NCBI GenBank assembly: GCA_046263055.1
Contig: JBHELO010000021.1
Span: forward strand, 1 to 64,000
Length of the DNA stretch: 64,000 bases
From: DATAQC01 sp046263055
GTDB lineage: Bacteria; Actinomycetota; Acidimicrobiia; Acidimicrobiales; AC-14
Reading direction: 5' to 3'
Shown: one piece after another, positions 34,497 to 43,159 of the stretch
Numbering within the stretch: the stretch's first letter is position 1
Layout: every line of letters starts with the position of its first letter
Notes under the pieces: model-generated
Told to the model about the DNA's origin: nothing
Databases searched by the model: none
Seen by the model: only the letters and a program-made list of their open reading frames with translations
Position numbers and translations under genes: made by a program

Positions 34497-35467
34497 GGGC
34501 GTGACCCCCTCGCCACCTCCAGTGCCTCGTAGGGCGGGCGGAGCCACTGCTCGGCGGCGGCCACCGCTTGAGGGGTGGCCCGGTGTCGCTTGGTGGCGCC
34601 GTCGGGCTCGAAGGCCAACACCGGGTTCTTGGCGTCGCGCGTCGCCACCTCGGCCATGGCCCGGCGGTCGTCGGCGGTCACCCGGATGCCGAAGTGGGCG
34701 GCGATGCGGTCGTGGACGGCGTCGGGGAGCTGGCGGTAGTCCACGAGGAGAGCCTGGTCGTCGAGTCCGCCCAGGACGGCGTGGCAGATGCCGGCCAGGG
34801 CCCGGGCGCAATAGTCCTCGGGCGCCATGGTCATGGCCTCGCCGGGCGGGATGTCCAGCCCGTCCGCCGAGAGGGCCCCGGGCATCGTGTGGTAGCCCCG
34901 CTGAGCGAGCTGGGACACCAGCACCTCCAGTGGATCGCGGTAGAGGAACAGCCAGGGGACGCTTGGGAAGGCGGCCCGGACGAGGCCGAGCTGGAAGGCG
35001 GCCCAGGCGTCCAGCTTCACCACGTACTGCGTGTGGGTGCCGGTGCGCGACCGGCCCAGGGCGGCCACCATGGCCCGCAACCACGCCCGCCGGCGGTCGG
35101 GAGCCGGCGCTCGGACGTCGGCCGGCGGCCGCAGCACCGAGTCCAGGGGCCCCGCCTCCGAGATCACGAACGTCGACGGCAGGGCGGCCAGCATCTGGGA
35201 GACCAGGGTGGACCCGCAGCGGGACAGGTGGAAGATGAACCCCGACGGCTCGTCGGCAGTGGACGTGGCGTCGGCCGCCAGGTCGTCGAGCCGGGTGGAC
35301 CGGCGGAACAGCAGCCGTGCCGGGTGGCGGAGGCACCGCTCGGCGGTCTGGGCGAAGAAGGGGTCGTCGAACCGCTCCCCGTCCGTCCGGCACCAGTCCA
35401 CCGAGCCCTCGCCGTCGGCCCACGAGACCCGGACCGGCGTCCACCGAGGGAGCCTCGGGGCCGTCAC
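34493..35467 (-). CDS. Sulfotransferase-family protein
   Basis: A 324-aa P-loop protein. The 5' PAPS-binding loop is FIFHLSRCGSTLVSQMLAAL. The 3'-phosphate site is near PSVPWLFLYRDPLEVLVSQL, and the C-terminal half is helical (DRRAMAEVATRDAKNPVL). It would move a sulfo group from PAPS to a hydroxyl or amine; the acceptor is unknown. The start is placed at GTG 35467, overlapping the Nif11-like stop; GTG 35485 is also possible. Tight coupling on both sides shows one operon. Confidence 0.82.
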   Translation of the reverse strand: MTAPRLPRWTPVRVSWADGEGSVDWCRTDGERFDDPFFAQTAERCLRHPARLLFRRSTRLDDLAADATSTADEPSGFIFHLSRCGSTLVSQMLAALPSTFVISEAGPLDSVLRPPADVRAPAPDRRRAWLRAMVAALGRSRTGTHTQYVVKLDAWAAFQLGLVRAAFPSVPWLFLYRDPLEVLVSQLAQRGYHTMPGALSADGLDIPPGEAMTMAPEDYCARALAGICHAVLGGLDDQALLVDYRQLPDAVHDRIAAHFGIRVTADDRRAMAEVATRDAKNPVLAFEPDGATKRHRATPQAVAAAEQWLRPPYEALEVARGSRP

Positions 35468-35697
35468 ACCCACCGGCTCAGCCACGCCCGCCGGGCGGAG
35501 ACGAGGGCCGCCTCCACCTCGCCGGGCGTGATGACCAGGCCCCGCCCACCCGCCACCTCGACGACCAAGGCGACGAAGCCGGCCCGATCACCGGTGGCCA
35601 GCAGCCGATCATGAAGCTCGACGTCGTTGACCACCAGCTCCCGAAAGTGCTCCATCGGGCAGCCGGCCTTCGGCTGGACGAGGGGGCCGGCCACCAC
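35464..35697 (-). CDS. Nif11-like small protein (possible leader/carrier peptide)
   Basis: A 77-aa protein. The core MEHFRELVVNDVELHDRLLA followed by TGDRAGFVALVVEVAGGRGL matches the Nif11 leader-peptide domain, and it ends in VEAALVSARRAWLSRWV with no Gly-Gly site or Cys-rich core. The start is GTG 35697, placed by a TACCGT hexamer 6 nt upstream; the internal ATG 35655 is the alternative. Nif11-type leaders guide modification of ribosomal peptides. Here the peptide heads an operon with a sulfotransferase and an Asp/Asn hydroxylase, so it may itself be modified or may act as a carrier. Confidence 0.72.
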   Translation of the reverse strand: MVAGPLVQPKAGCPMEHFRELVVNDVELHDRLLATGDRAGFVALVVEVAGGRGLVITPGEVEAALVSARRAWLSRWV

Positions 35698-35703
35698 CGC
35701 CCG

Positions 35704-35709
35704 ACGGTA
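35704..35709 (-). promoter_or_regulatory. -10 element TACCGT, leaderless start for Nif11-like gene
   Basis: TACCGT on the minus strand, 6-nt spacer, then GTG 35697. Confidence 0.6.
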
Positions 35710-35850
35710 CCGCCCGGCCTCCCCGCCCGGCCAGGACGTCGCCGACGACGGTACGACGGGCCGGCTGCCATGGCGGGCCGGCGGGGGCCCCGGCTGATGG
35801 GCGGCACCGCTCTCCGGGGAACGTCCCGGCCGGGCCTGCGGTGGCGGGGC

Positions 35851-36636
35851 TCAGCGGCCTGGGCCGTCGTGCTCGAGGCGGGCCGCCGCGTCCCGGTAGC
35901 GGACGCCGGGGATGAAGTGGACGCCGTCGAAGGCACCGCTGGCGGCGAGGCCGTGAGCCAACTCGCAGGCGAGGTCCACGCCCGCTCGCGCGTCCTCGTC
36001 GACGGCTCGGATCCAGGCGGGCGGCACGGTGATCTCGGGGATGTCGGCCATGAGCTTGCAGGCCATCGCCGCACTGGGGAGGACCATGACGCCCGCGTAG
36101 ACGGGGCCGTCGAAGTCGACGGTGTCCCGCCAGGCGACGAGGGCGTCCAGGTCGAACGACACCTGGACGAACAGGAAGTCGGCTTCTCGCTTCCAGGCGG
36201 GGAGGGGCCCCAGCCGGCTGGTGACTCCGGCGCGGAAGCCCCCGGCGCGCCCGTGGTGTTCCTGGCTGAACCGGCGCAGGACCTCGATCATCGAGCGCAC
36301 GGTCAGCTGGCCGGTGCGGGCGCCGGACGCGGGAGCGTCGCCGTAGACGAAGAGGAACTCGTCCACGCCGTAGGCGGCGCCGGTGAGGAGGTCCCGCCGG
36401 AACCCGAGGGCATTGCGGTCACGGGCGTTCAGGCAGGCGATGGCCCGCCCGCCCATCCGATCCACCTCGTGGGCCACTGCGACGCTGGACACCGTGGCCC
36501 GGCCGACGTGGTTGTCGGGGATCAGGTAGGCAGAGGCCACCCTGCTCAACACGCCGATTTGATGGCGGACGTGCATGAGGTCGGGCTTGGTCGGCGGCTC
36601 GATCTCGCAGATCCACTCGAACGCCTGGCCAGCCAC
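35851..36636 (-). CDS. Methylenetetrahydrofolate reductase-like TIM-barrel protein
   Basis: A 261-aa protein of the MetF superfamily: FEWICEIEPPTKPDLMHVRH at the N-terminus, the conserved AIACLNARDRNALGFRRDLL, and GVDEFLFVYGDAP. Then come KREADFLFVQVSFDLDALVA and VYAGVMVLPSAAMACKLMAD, with a distal FIPGVRYRDAAARL. It lacks the C-terminal regulatory part of eukaryotic enzymes. It may reduce methylene-tetrahydrofolate or a related folate or F420-type cofactor. The GTG start is supported by TAGGGT 6 nt upstream. No methionine genes are adjacent. Confidence 0.8.
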   Translation of the reverse strand: MAGQAFEWICEIEPPTKPDLMHVRHQIGVLSRVASAYLIPDNHVGRATVSSVAVAHEVDRMGGRAIACLNARDRNALGFRRDLLTGAAYGVDEFLFVYGDAPASGARTGQLTVRSMIEVLRRFSQEHHGRAGGFRAGVTSRLGPLPAWKREADFLFVQVSFDLDALVAWRDTVDFDGPVYAGVMVLPSAAMACKLMADIPEITVPPAWIRAVDEDARAGVDLACELAHGLAASGAFDGVHFIPGVRYRDAAARLEHDGPGR

Positions 36637-36642
36637 GTCCGC

Positions 36643-36648
36643 ACCCTA
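36643..36648 (-). promoter_or_regulatory. -10 element TAGGGT, leaderless start for MTHFR-like gene
   Basis: TAGGGT on the minus strand, 6-nt spacer, then GTG 36636. Confidence 0.6.
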
Positions 36649-36748
36649 GCCAGGAGGCCGTGGCGCCTCGAGGGGCCAACTCCCGGCGTCCATCCCGCGC
36701 CGACGCCGACGGACGGGGCCCGTGCGTCCCCCGACGCCCACCGCCCGC

Positions 36749-37597
36749 CTACTCCGCCAAGCCGAGCCCCTTCAGGAGGTCGATGACGAGCGTGTTGCGG
36801 GGGTCGACGATCCCCAATGCCGTCTGGTGATCCGTGTTCCTGGCGTTGGGGTCGGCCCCGGCGGCCAGCAGGACCTGGACACACGTCTTGCCGTCGTCGA
36901 GGTCCAGGGCATCGTCCACGTACCTCACCAGGGCGAAAAGGGCCGTCTCCCCCCGGTCGTCACGGAGGTTGACGTCGGCGCCGTTGTCCAACAGTGCGGT
37001 GAGGACCGCCGGTCGGACCGAGGACGACAGGTCCCCCTTCGCCGCCCACATCAGGGCCGTCCTGCCGAACCGGTCCTTGGCGTTCGGGTCGGCGCTGGCC
37101 GCGACCAACGGCTGGATGACGCCGACGGGGACCCCGCCCCGGTGGAACTGGAGGTCCACCACCCACATCAGCACCGTCTTCTTGTCGCGGTCGGCGATCG
37201 TGGGATCGGCGTGATGTTCCAGCAGGATCGGAACCGTGTCCACGGCCCTGCCGCTGGCCGCCAGGATGAGGGCGGTCTCGCCGAGGGAGGCGGACAGGTT
37301 CACGGCGGCTCCCCCGTCGAGAAGCGCACGCATGACGTCGACCGCGCCCCTCATGGACGCCTCCATCAACGGGGTCCGGCCGGCGGCGTCCGTGGTGTCG
37401 ACGTGGGCGCCCGCCTCCAGCAGCAGCTTCACGACGTCCAGGTGCCCGTTGATGCTGGCCTGCATGAGCGGCGACCGGCCGTTGAAGTCCGCCGCCTCGA
37501 TGTTCGCCCCTGCCTCCAGGGCCTGACGCACGGCCGCGCTGTCGCCCCTGCTCGAGGCCGACTGCAGCTCATCGTCGGGGCTCGTCCCCGGGCTCAT
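36749..37597 (-). CDS. Ankyrin-repeat protein
   Basis: A 282-aa soluble protein made of about seven ankyrin repeats. Examples are AADFNGRSPLMQASINGHLD, TDAAGRTPLMEASMRGAVD and KDRFGRTALMWAAKGDLSS, then NLRDDRGETALFALVRYVDD. The last repeat ends at DPRNTLVIDLLKGLGLAE. The start is ATG 37597, with AAAGGAGC upstream. No signal peptide is present. Bacterial ankyrin proteins act as protein-binding modules, often paired with oxidative enzymes such as catalases; here the neighbour downstream is MTHFR-like and the LodA-like gene lies upstream. The target is unknown. Confidence 0.88.
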   Translation of the reverse strand: MSPGTSPDDELQSASSRGDSAAVRQALEAGANIEAADFNGRSPLMQASINGHLDVVKLLLEAGAHVDTTDAAGRTPLMEASMRGAVDVMRALLDGGAAVNLSASLGETALILAASGRAVDTVPILLEHHADPTIADRDKKTVLMWVVDLQFHRGGVPVGVIQPLVAASADPNAKDRFGRTALMWAAKGDLSSSVRPAVLTALLDNGADVNLRDDRGETALFALVRYVDDALDLDDGKTCVQVLLAAGADPNARNTDHQTALGIVDPRNTLVIDLLKGLGLAE

Positions 37598-37900
37598 GGC
37601 GCTCCTTTCGTCCCGCCGCCGCCGTCTCGACCGCATCCTACGGTGGCGGCACCGGGGGCGGACGGGGTGTCGCTCCGGGTGCTCCGGACGGCTCGGCCGC
37701 AGGTCGGCCGAGCCGGTACATCGATGTCGGCCACGGATTGGGACCGGGCGGGCGCAGGGCCGGCGCCCTACAACGTCCCCAGGCACTGGCCGGAACGGGA
37801 CGCCGCGGTGTTGTGCTGCAGCAGCCGAGCGGGCGTCGGGGGAGGGGTGTTGCCCATGCACCCCAGGTCCCCGGAGATGGTGTTCGCCGCCCAGCCGGGC
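37598..37900. other. Intergenic region with an unassigned open stretch
   Basis: 303 nt between two minus-strand genes. On the plus strand, from about 37723, a frame opens with MSATDWDRAGAGPAPYNVPR and runs into sequence antisense to the LodA-like gene. It has no ribosome-binding site or known motif. I would not call a gene. Confidence 0.4.
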
Positions 37901-40900
37901 TCAGTGCACGGCGCCCATGCCGAGGATGCGTTGGCGGGGGTGGCTGGCCACCGCCTCGGGCGTGGACAGGAGCGACAGCCGGGGGATGGGGGCGGTCGGC
38001 GCCAGCGACGCGATCTCAGCCACGCTGCGGCGCTCGGGGCGGATGGACTTCATGAACCCGGCGGTCGGGATGGGGCACCCGGCGTTGATCCAGTCGATGG
38101 CGATGGAGCGCCACGTCTTGTGCGACGTGCCGGGGGCGGCGTCGGCCAGGGCCTGGGCCATGGGGTGGCTGCCGCTCAGCAGCTCGGTGACGAAGCGGCT
38201 GGAGCCGGCGTCGCCCTTCACGACCCAGCCGTTGTCCTCGTTGGCCAGGGCGGCCAGGAAGGCGGGCGTCGGGGCGTCGAACCACTGGGCCACCGCCAGC
38301 GTGGTGGTCTTGGTGGGGTCCGAGGGGTCGGGGCCGGTGAGCTGGTTGGCCATGTGCCCGCCCACGCCCACCTGGCGGGCCCGCATGGTGTCGACCAGGC
38401 GCACCATGAGGGCGGCCGCCGCGTCGGTGCCGGTGCCGCCGGGCGGCGGTGGCGTGGGCGCCGGCTGGTTGTCGGCCAGGGACCGGATCCAGTCCGACCA
38501 GAGCCGCAGCTCGTCGGGGGTGAAGACCTTGTACATGGGGCCGGTGAAGCCGGTCAGGCGGAAGAACGGGCTGCCGTCGGGGTCACCGGGAACGAGCAGG
38601 CCGGCGTCGAGCAGGCCCTGGAGCAGGTCGTAGGGGCTGTCGAACAGGTCGTTGATGAGGTTGGTGCCCAGGCGCTTGAGGCCGTGGTTGAGGCTGGCAT
38701 AGGGGGCCTTGCGGACCACCATGGCCACCACCCGGTCGGTGAGCGACGGGGGGTTGGGGTTGGAGAGGGACCGGTACAGGTCTTCGCCGAAGGTACCGGT
38801 GGTGCGGAAGGCCACGTAGCCGGTCCAGATGCGGTCCCAGTGCTCCTGGACGGCGGCCTCGCCGCTCTCGGCCCGCACCTGGTCCAGGTAGAGCTGCACG
38901 GCTCGCTTGGCCATGGCCCCGTGGCCGTCGGCGGCGTTGTCTATGCCGACGTGCAGCCGGTAGAACTGGCTGTTGATGCCGTAGGCCTCCATGAGCTTGA
39001 CCGTCTTCTGGAGGTCGAGCACCTCCCATTCGAGGAACAGCGTCATGCCCAGGATCTCGGGGAAGTAGTTGTCGGTGAACTGGGAGATCGTCAGCTCGAG
39101 CAGCGGCAGGGTGAACGCCGAGTCGAGGAGGAGGGAGTTGTCGGCGTAGGCCTGGCTGGCGATGTCCTCGGAGTAGATGCCCACGCTGTGCATCAGGTCG
39201 GTGTACACGTTGGCGTGGTTGAGCTGGGGGTCGCCGTTGCCCGACTCGTCGGTCCAGATGCTGAACAGGTACGAGCGCACCTCGTCCATGGGCCCCGCCG
39301 GCGCCACGCTGCGCAGCCACGCCCCGTCCACCTGGTTGAACACCGACGTCTGGCGGATCAGCTCCACGACCTTCTCCCGGCTGGAGAACACCGGGTCGTT
39401 GGCCGGCTCGTAGGTGGCCGCCTCGTCCACCAGGTTGTCGTAGATCTTGTCCAGTCGGGCGTCGAGACCCCGCTGGGTGTAGGGGAACGAGCGCAAGTCG
39501 TCGTCCAGGGCCAGGTAGCCCTGCAGGGCGCGGGCGGAGGCCAGGAAGCCCTCGGCCAGGGACTTGGCCATGGGCAGGAAGTCGGGGTACGCGTCCAGGT
39601 TGAGCATGATGCGGAAGTACTGGCGGTCGGGGAGCCCGGCATAGGGCGACCGCTCGGTCTCCACGTAGGCGGTGCTGCCGTCGGGCGCGCTCCTGGGCAC
39701 CACGAAGCCCATGCGGTCCCACTGGTAGACCATGTCGTTGTCGCCGGCGGTGTAAGCCTCCTCCACCCGCTGGCGGGCCTCGCCCTGGTAGTAGATCGAC
39801 GCGCCCAGCCCCCGGGCCCATTTCTCCCGGTTGAAGACCAGCTCGTTGAGCCCCACGGTGGATCCGTCGGGGCCCGTCCCGTAGGACTCCAGCACGGCGG
39901 CGAACTCGGCATCGGTCACCACGTCGTCGGGGCGCTGGGCCGGCCACCAGAACGTCTGGCACTCGTAGAAATCGGCCTGCCAGGGCAGGGCCATGCGCTT
40001 GCCCAGGTCGCCCGGCTCCAGGTCGGGCCGCAGCCGGTAGGCGCCGGCGTAGAAGCTCGCGTCGCGCGACACGTAGGTCATCTCGATCCCGGGGAAGAAC
40101 GGCCCGCCCACGCAGTGCTCGAGGGCGGCCCGGTCGAGGGCGGCGGGACGCTCGGCTACGGGGATGTCCCGCCAGGCCACGGGGACCGGCGGCGAACCCG
40201 CCCAGTCGGGCTCGAAGTCGCCCGCCGCCCACCGGCCGAGGATCTCGTACTGGTGGGGGAGCACGGTGAACCACGTCTCCGCCTGCCCGACGGTGGCGAA
40301 CCCGCCGTCGCCCGACAGGATGGGCATGTAGAAGAAGTTGGCCTGGCCGGCGGCGGTGGGGGCGTCGGGGGGCGAAGGGTTGCGCAGGCGGCTGTACACC
40401 GCCTGGCGGGCAGGGGCGGCCTTGGCCGAGTTGTCGGCCAGCACGGCCAGGCGGGCGGGGTCGAGGAAGTCACCGGCCCGCCCCTGGGCGTAGGGGCTGT
40501 CGGGCCCGGGCCGGGGGCCGGCCCGGTGGCCCCGGAAGGCGGTGGCGTTCACCCACGAGTAGCCGGCGGCGGCGGCCAGGATGGGGAACACGTCGGCCGC
40601 GAAGGACACCTTCTCGGGCGACGTGGCCCAGCCCTGGCCGACCGCCACCGACGTGGCCACGTCGTAGAGGGACACCACGCTGCCCACCGCGGGGGCGAAG
40701 TCGGGCGGGGCCACGATCACCCACGACGACGACCGCACGGGCACCGACGAGCCGCCGTGGAGCACGACGGTGGCCGTGACCGGGCCGTCGGAGGTGTCGT
40801 CGTACCAGCCGTCGTTGTTGGCGTAGTGGACGATCGGGTTGTCGGGGGTCACCGATCCGGAGGTGCCGAAGCCGCCGAGCACCAGGAGGCGGCCGGCCTC

Positions 40901-41392
40901 GTCGGTGCGCACCTCGCCCAGGGGGACGGGGACGCCGTAGCAGGTGCCGCCCTCGAAGCGGTAGCCGTCGCCCGACTGGCTGGGCCCGGAGACGGACCGG
41001 GGGCCGGGGTCGACCACGAGCGACTGGCGGTCGGCGACGTCGGCGTTGCGCAGGGGCAGCGGCTGGCCGCTCTGGTTGGCCTGCTGCTCGGCCGCGTACC
41101 CGTTGAACTGGAACCACGACGCCTTCTTGTTGGCCAGGTGCACGGTCCAGGTGATCTCCGCCTCGCTCGAGGTGAGCTCGCCCACCACCCGGTCGTGGCT
41201 GTCGTAGGCGAAGATCCGGAACCGGGCGGCCTGGCGCTTGACCCGGCCGGCGGCGTCCTTGAACGCCCCTCCCGGGTCGGACGCCGTCGCCGGGGCCTCA
41301 GGCCCGACGAAGAAGGCGTCGGGGCTGCTGCCCAGGCGGGCGATCCCGATGCCGGGGGAGATGGCGCAGTAGGCGATCTTCGGGGGGGGCAT
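37901..41392 (-). CDS. LodA/GoxA-like CTQ quinoprotein fused to heme-oxygenase-like diiron domain
   Basis: An unusually long 1163-aa member of the LodA family (amino-acid oxidases with a cysteine tryptophylquinone; LodA is about 726 aa). The N-terminus KIAYCAISPGIGIARLGSSP and the core FYECQTFWWPAQRPDDV are typical. Cys478 is the likely CTQ cysteine, with Trp482, Trp483 or Trp525 (NREKWARGLG) as candidate partner. Around residues 600-860 lies a heme-oxygenase-like domain (VYTDLMHSVGIYSEDIA, TLFLEWEVLDL, HVGIDNAADGHG) with E, H and D residues suited to a diiron site. The last 250 residues (for example TRFVTELLSGSHPMAQAL-like segments) are unassigned. AGGAGGAA precedes ATG 41392. It overlaps the LodB gene. 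Confidence 0.85.
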   Translation of the reverse strand: MPPPKIAYCAISPGIGIARLGSSPDAFFVGPEAPATASDPGGAFKDAAGRVKRQAARFRIFAYDSHDRVVGELTSSEAEITWTVHLANKKASWFQFNGYAAEQQANQSGQPLPLRNADVADRQSLVVDPGPRSVSGPSQSGDGYRFEGGTCYGVPVPLGEVRTDEAGRLLVLGGFGTSGSVTPDNPIVHYANNDGWYDDTSDGPVTATVVLHGGSSVPVRSSSWVIVAPPDFAPAVGSVVSLYDVATSVAVGQGWATSPEKVSFAADVFPILAAAAGYSWVNATAFRGHRAGPRPGPDSPYAQGRAGDFLDPARLAVLADNSAKAAPARQAVYSRLRNPSPPDAPTAAGQANFFYMPILSGDGGFATVGQAETWFTVLPHQYEILGRWAAGDFEPDWAGSPPVPVAWRDIPVAERPAALDRAALEHCVGGPFFPGIEMTYVSRDASFYAGAYRLRPDLEPGDLGKRMALPWQADFYECQTFWWPAQRPDDVVTDAEFAAVLESYGTGPDGSTVGLNELVFNREKWARGLGASIYYQGEARQRVEEAYTAGDNDMVYQWDRMGFVVPRSAPDGSTAYVETERSPYAGLPDRQYFRIMLNLDAYPDFLPMAKSLAEGFLASARALQGYLALDDDLRSFPYTQRGLDARLDKIYDNLVDEAATYEPANDPVFSSREKVVELIRQTSVFNQVDGAWLRSVAPAGPMDEVRSYLFSIWTDESGNGDPQLNHANVYTDLMHSVGIYSEDIASQAYADNSLLLDSAFTLPLLELTISQFTDNYFPEILGMTLFLEWEVLDLQKTVKLMEAYGINSQFYRLHVGIDNAADGHGAMAKRAVQLYLDQVRAESGEAAVQEHWDRIWTGYVAFRTTGTFGEDLYRSLSNPNPPSLTDRVVAMVVRKAPYASLNHGLKRLGTNLINDLFDSPYDLLQGLLDAGLLVPGDPDGSPFFRLTGFTGPMYKVFTPDELRLWSDWIRSLADNQPAPTPPPPGGTGTDAAAALMVRLVDTMRARQVGVGGHMANQLTGPDPSDPTKTTTLAVAQWFDAPTPAFLAALANEDNGWVVKGDAGSSRFVTELLSGSHPMAQALADAAPGTSHKTWRSIAIDWINAGCPIPTAGFMKSIRPERRSVAEIASLAPTAPIPRLSLLSTPEAVASHPRQRILGMGAVH

Positions 41393-42545
41393 GGCGTTCC
41401 TCCTGCACCAGGTCGTCGGGGACAGCGGTGGCGGGGGCCAGCCGGGAATGGCGGCGCCGCCAGAACGGGGCGGCCGGCCAGCGCTGCTCGAGCGCGTAGT
41501 AGCCGGTCCGCGATGCCAGGTAGCGGGCGTAGCCGGTGACGGCGGTGGCCGCGTAGGCGGGGATGGCGCCGGCGTCGCCGGCGAGGGTGGCCGTGAGGGC
41601 GGTGGCCGCCGCCCGTCCCGAGGCCAGGGCGGTGGCGATCCCCGACGACGACAGCGGGTCCATCGTGGCGGCGGCGTCACCCACCGCCATCCAGCCGTCG
41701 CCCGCCGGAGGGAACAGCGCCGAGCTGCCGGCGGCCACCACCCGGACCGCCGCGACGACGTCGGGGGCGGCCCCGCCGAGCCGCGGGGCCGTCCGGGGGG
41801 CGTGAGCCAGCCCCGCCGCCCACGCCTGGGCGGGGTACACGGGCCGGGCGGGGAGGAGGTCGGCGTCGGTCATCCAGGCGGCCACCACCGCCCCGCCGGG
41901 CACGACCGCCGTGTACCACCAGCCGTCCTCCACCGCCTCCACGAAGGTGCGGGGGTCGCCGGCGTCGGCGCCCGAGGGCCCGGGGCGGACCACGGCCACC
42001 ACGCCGACCAGGCGGTCCACCACCCGGCGGCGGGCGCCGCACGCCCGCCCCGCCCAGCTCGACCGCCCGGTGGCGTCCACCACGAAGGGAGCCGCCAACT
42101 CCGAGGGGTGGGCGCCGTCCACCGCCAGCCGCCACCCGCCCTCGGGGAGGCGGGCCAGGCGGACGGGCCGGCCGGAGACCTGCCGGGCGCCGGCCCGGGT
42201 GGCGGCGGCGGCCAGCATGGCGTCGAACCGGCCTCGGTCCAGGTGCCACCCCGGCCCGTAGGGGTCGAACAGGAAGTCCCGCTCGGCCGCCTCCCCGTCG
42301 CCCCAGGCCGACACGGTGCCCGCCACCGGCAGGTGGCCGTCGGCCACGAAGTCGTCCCAGGTCCCCAGGCCCTCCAACAGGGGCCGGATCCTCGGCGGGA
42401 CGGTCTCACCCACCCGCCACGCCGGAGCGGCCGTGGGCCCGACGACGGCCACCTCCACGCCGGCGCGGGCCAGGGCGATGGCGGCGGCACATCCTGCGAC
42501 CCCGCCCCCCACCACGATGACCTCGGCGTCTCGGGCCATCCCCAC
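41298..42545 (-). CDS. LodB-like FAD-dependent maturation protein
   Basis: A 415-aa flavoprotein of the tryptophan-halogenase/LodB type. It has an N-terminal VIVVGGGVAGCAAAIALARA nucleotide-binding motif, VGETVPPRIRPLLEGLG, VVDATGRSSWAGRACGARRR and the second FAD motif GWMAVGDAAATMDPLSSSGI. LodB proteins are needed to form the CTQ cofactor in the partner LodA, and the gene lies directly upstream of it. The start is GTG 42545, 7 nt after a TACCAT hexamer; ATG 42539 is possible. The last about 30 residues overlap the LodA start and look out-of-frame (RDRPPGQQPRRLLRRA), so the true end may be earlier or the overlap may hide an indel. Confidence 0.83.
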   Translation of the reverse strand: MGMARDAEVIVVGGGVAGCAAAIALARAGVEVAVVGPTAAPAWRVGETVPPRIRPLLEGLGTWDDFVADGHLPVAGTVSAWGDGEAAERDFLFDPYGPGWHLDRGRFDAMLAAAATRAGARQVSGRPVRLARLPEGGWRLAVDGAHPSELAAPFVVDATGRSSWAGRACGARRRVVDRLVGVVAVVRPGPSGADAGDPRTFVEAVEDGWWYTAVVPGGAVVAAWMTDADLLPARPVYPAQAWAAGLAHAPRTAPRLGGAAPDVVAAVRVVAAGSSALFPPAGDGWMAVGDAAATMDPLSSSGIATALASGRAAATALTATLAGDAGAIPAYAATAVTGYARYLASRTGYYALEQRWPAAPFWRRRHSRLAPATAVPDDLVQEERHAPPEDRLLRHLPRHRDRPPGQQPRRLLRRA

Positions 42546-42552
42546 TGCCGTG

Positions 42553-42558
42553 ATGGTA
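42553..42558 (-). promoter_or_regulatory. -10 element TACCAT, leaderless start for LodB-like gene
   Basis: TACCAT on the minus strand, 7-nt spacer, then GTG 42545. Confidence 0.6.
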
Positions 42559-42643
42559 ACCCCCGAGATGCCCGAAACAGAAGGGTGGGAGCCGTGATAC
42601 CAGGCCCCGTGGCCGCGCATCCGGGAACGCCGGTGGGGCCGGT

Positions 42644-42649
42644 TACCAT
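42644..42649 (+). promoter_or_regulatory. -10 element TACCAT, leaderless start for GtrA gene
   Basis: TACCAT, 6-nt spacer, then ATG 42656. Confidence 0.65.
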
Positions 42650-42655
42650 CCCGCC

Positions 42656-43159
42656 ATGGAGCTGACCCCCTCCGGGCTGCTGGCCTGGTCGCGCGCCCCC
42701 GAGGGCAAGAAGTTCGTCCGCTACAGCATGGTCTCGGTGGTCTCGGTGATCGTCTACGAGGTCCTGCTGTTCGTGACCCTCGGCCTCATGCACTGGGGCG
42801 CCCGCAACGCCAACGTGTTCTCGGTGGCGGTGTCGGCCATCCCCTCCTACTACCTCAACCGGGTGTGGGCCTGGGGCAAGAGCGGCAAGTCCCATTTCAT
42901 GAAGGAGGTCGTGCCCTTCTGGGCCATGGCCCTGCTCGGGCTGGTGTTCTCGACCTGGGCCGCCGACTTCGCCAAGACGACGGCCGACGGCATCACCAGC
43001 GTCCACCTGGTGCGCACCCTCATCGTGATGTTCGCCGGGCTGGCCGCCTTCGGGATCCTCTGGATCGCCAAGTTCGTGGTCCTGAACAAGGTCCTGTTCG
43101 CCCACAAGCCGGAGGCCCTGCCCCCCGCCCTCGACGGCCGCACCGGTTTGCCCACGTGA
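42656..43159 (+). CDS. GtrA-family membrane protein
   Basis: A 167-aa protein with four hydrophobic helices: KFVRYSMVSVVSVIVYEVLL, HWGARNANVFSVAVSAIPSYY, VVPFWAMALLGLVFSTW and LIVMFAGLAAFGILWIAKFV. The N-terminal FVRYSMVS and the NRVWAWG loop are typical of GtrA-like proteins, which help move lipid-linked sugars across the membrane. The start is ATG 42656, set by the hexamer upstream. Its TGA overlaps the GTG of cobT, so they are co-transcribed although the functions differ. Confidence 0.85.
   Translation: MELTPSGLLAWSRAPEGKKFVRYSMVSVVSVIVYEVLLFVTLGLMHWGARNANVFSVAVSAIPSYYLNRVWAWGKSGKSHFMKEVVPFWAMALLGLVFSTWAADFAKTTADGITSVHLVRTLIVMFAGLAAFGILWIAKFVVLNKVLFAHKPEALPPALDGRTGLPT

Noticed and set aside
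37723..37900. Small plus-strand gene starting MSATDWDRAGAG
   Set aside because: No ribosome-binding site or leaderless -10, and it runs into antisense sequence without its own stop.
36722..41539. A very long plus-strand open frame opposite the ankyrin and LodA-like genes
   Set aside because: High GC leaves antisense frames open. Its translation is Arg/Gly/His/Val-rich with no domain, while the minus-strand genes show clear motifs.
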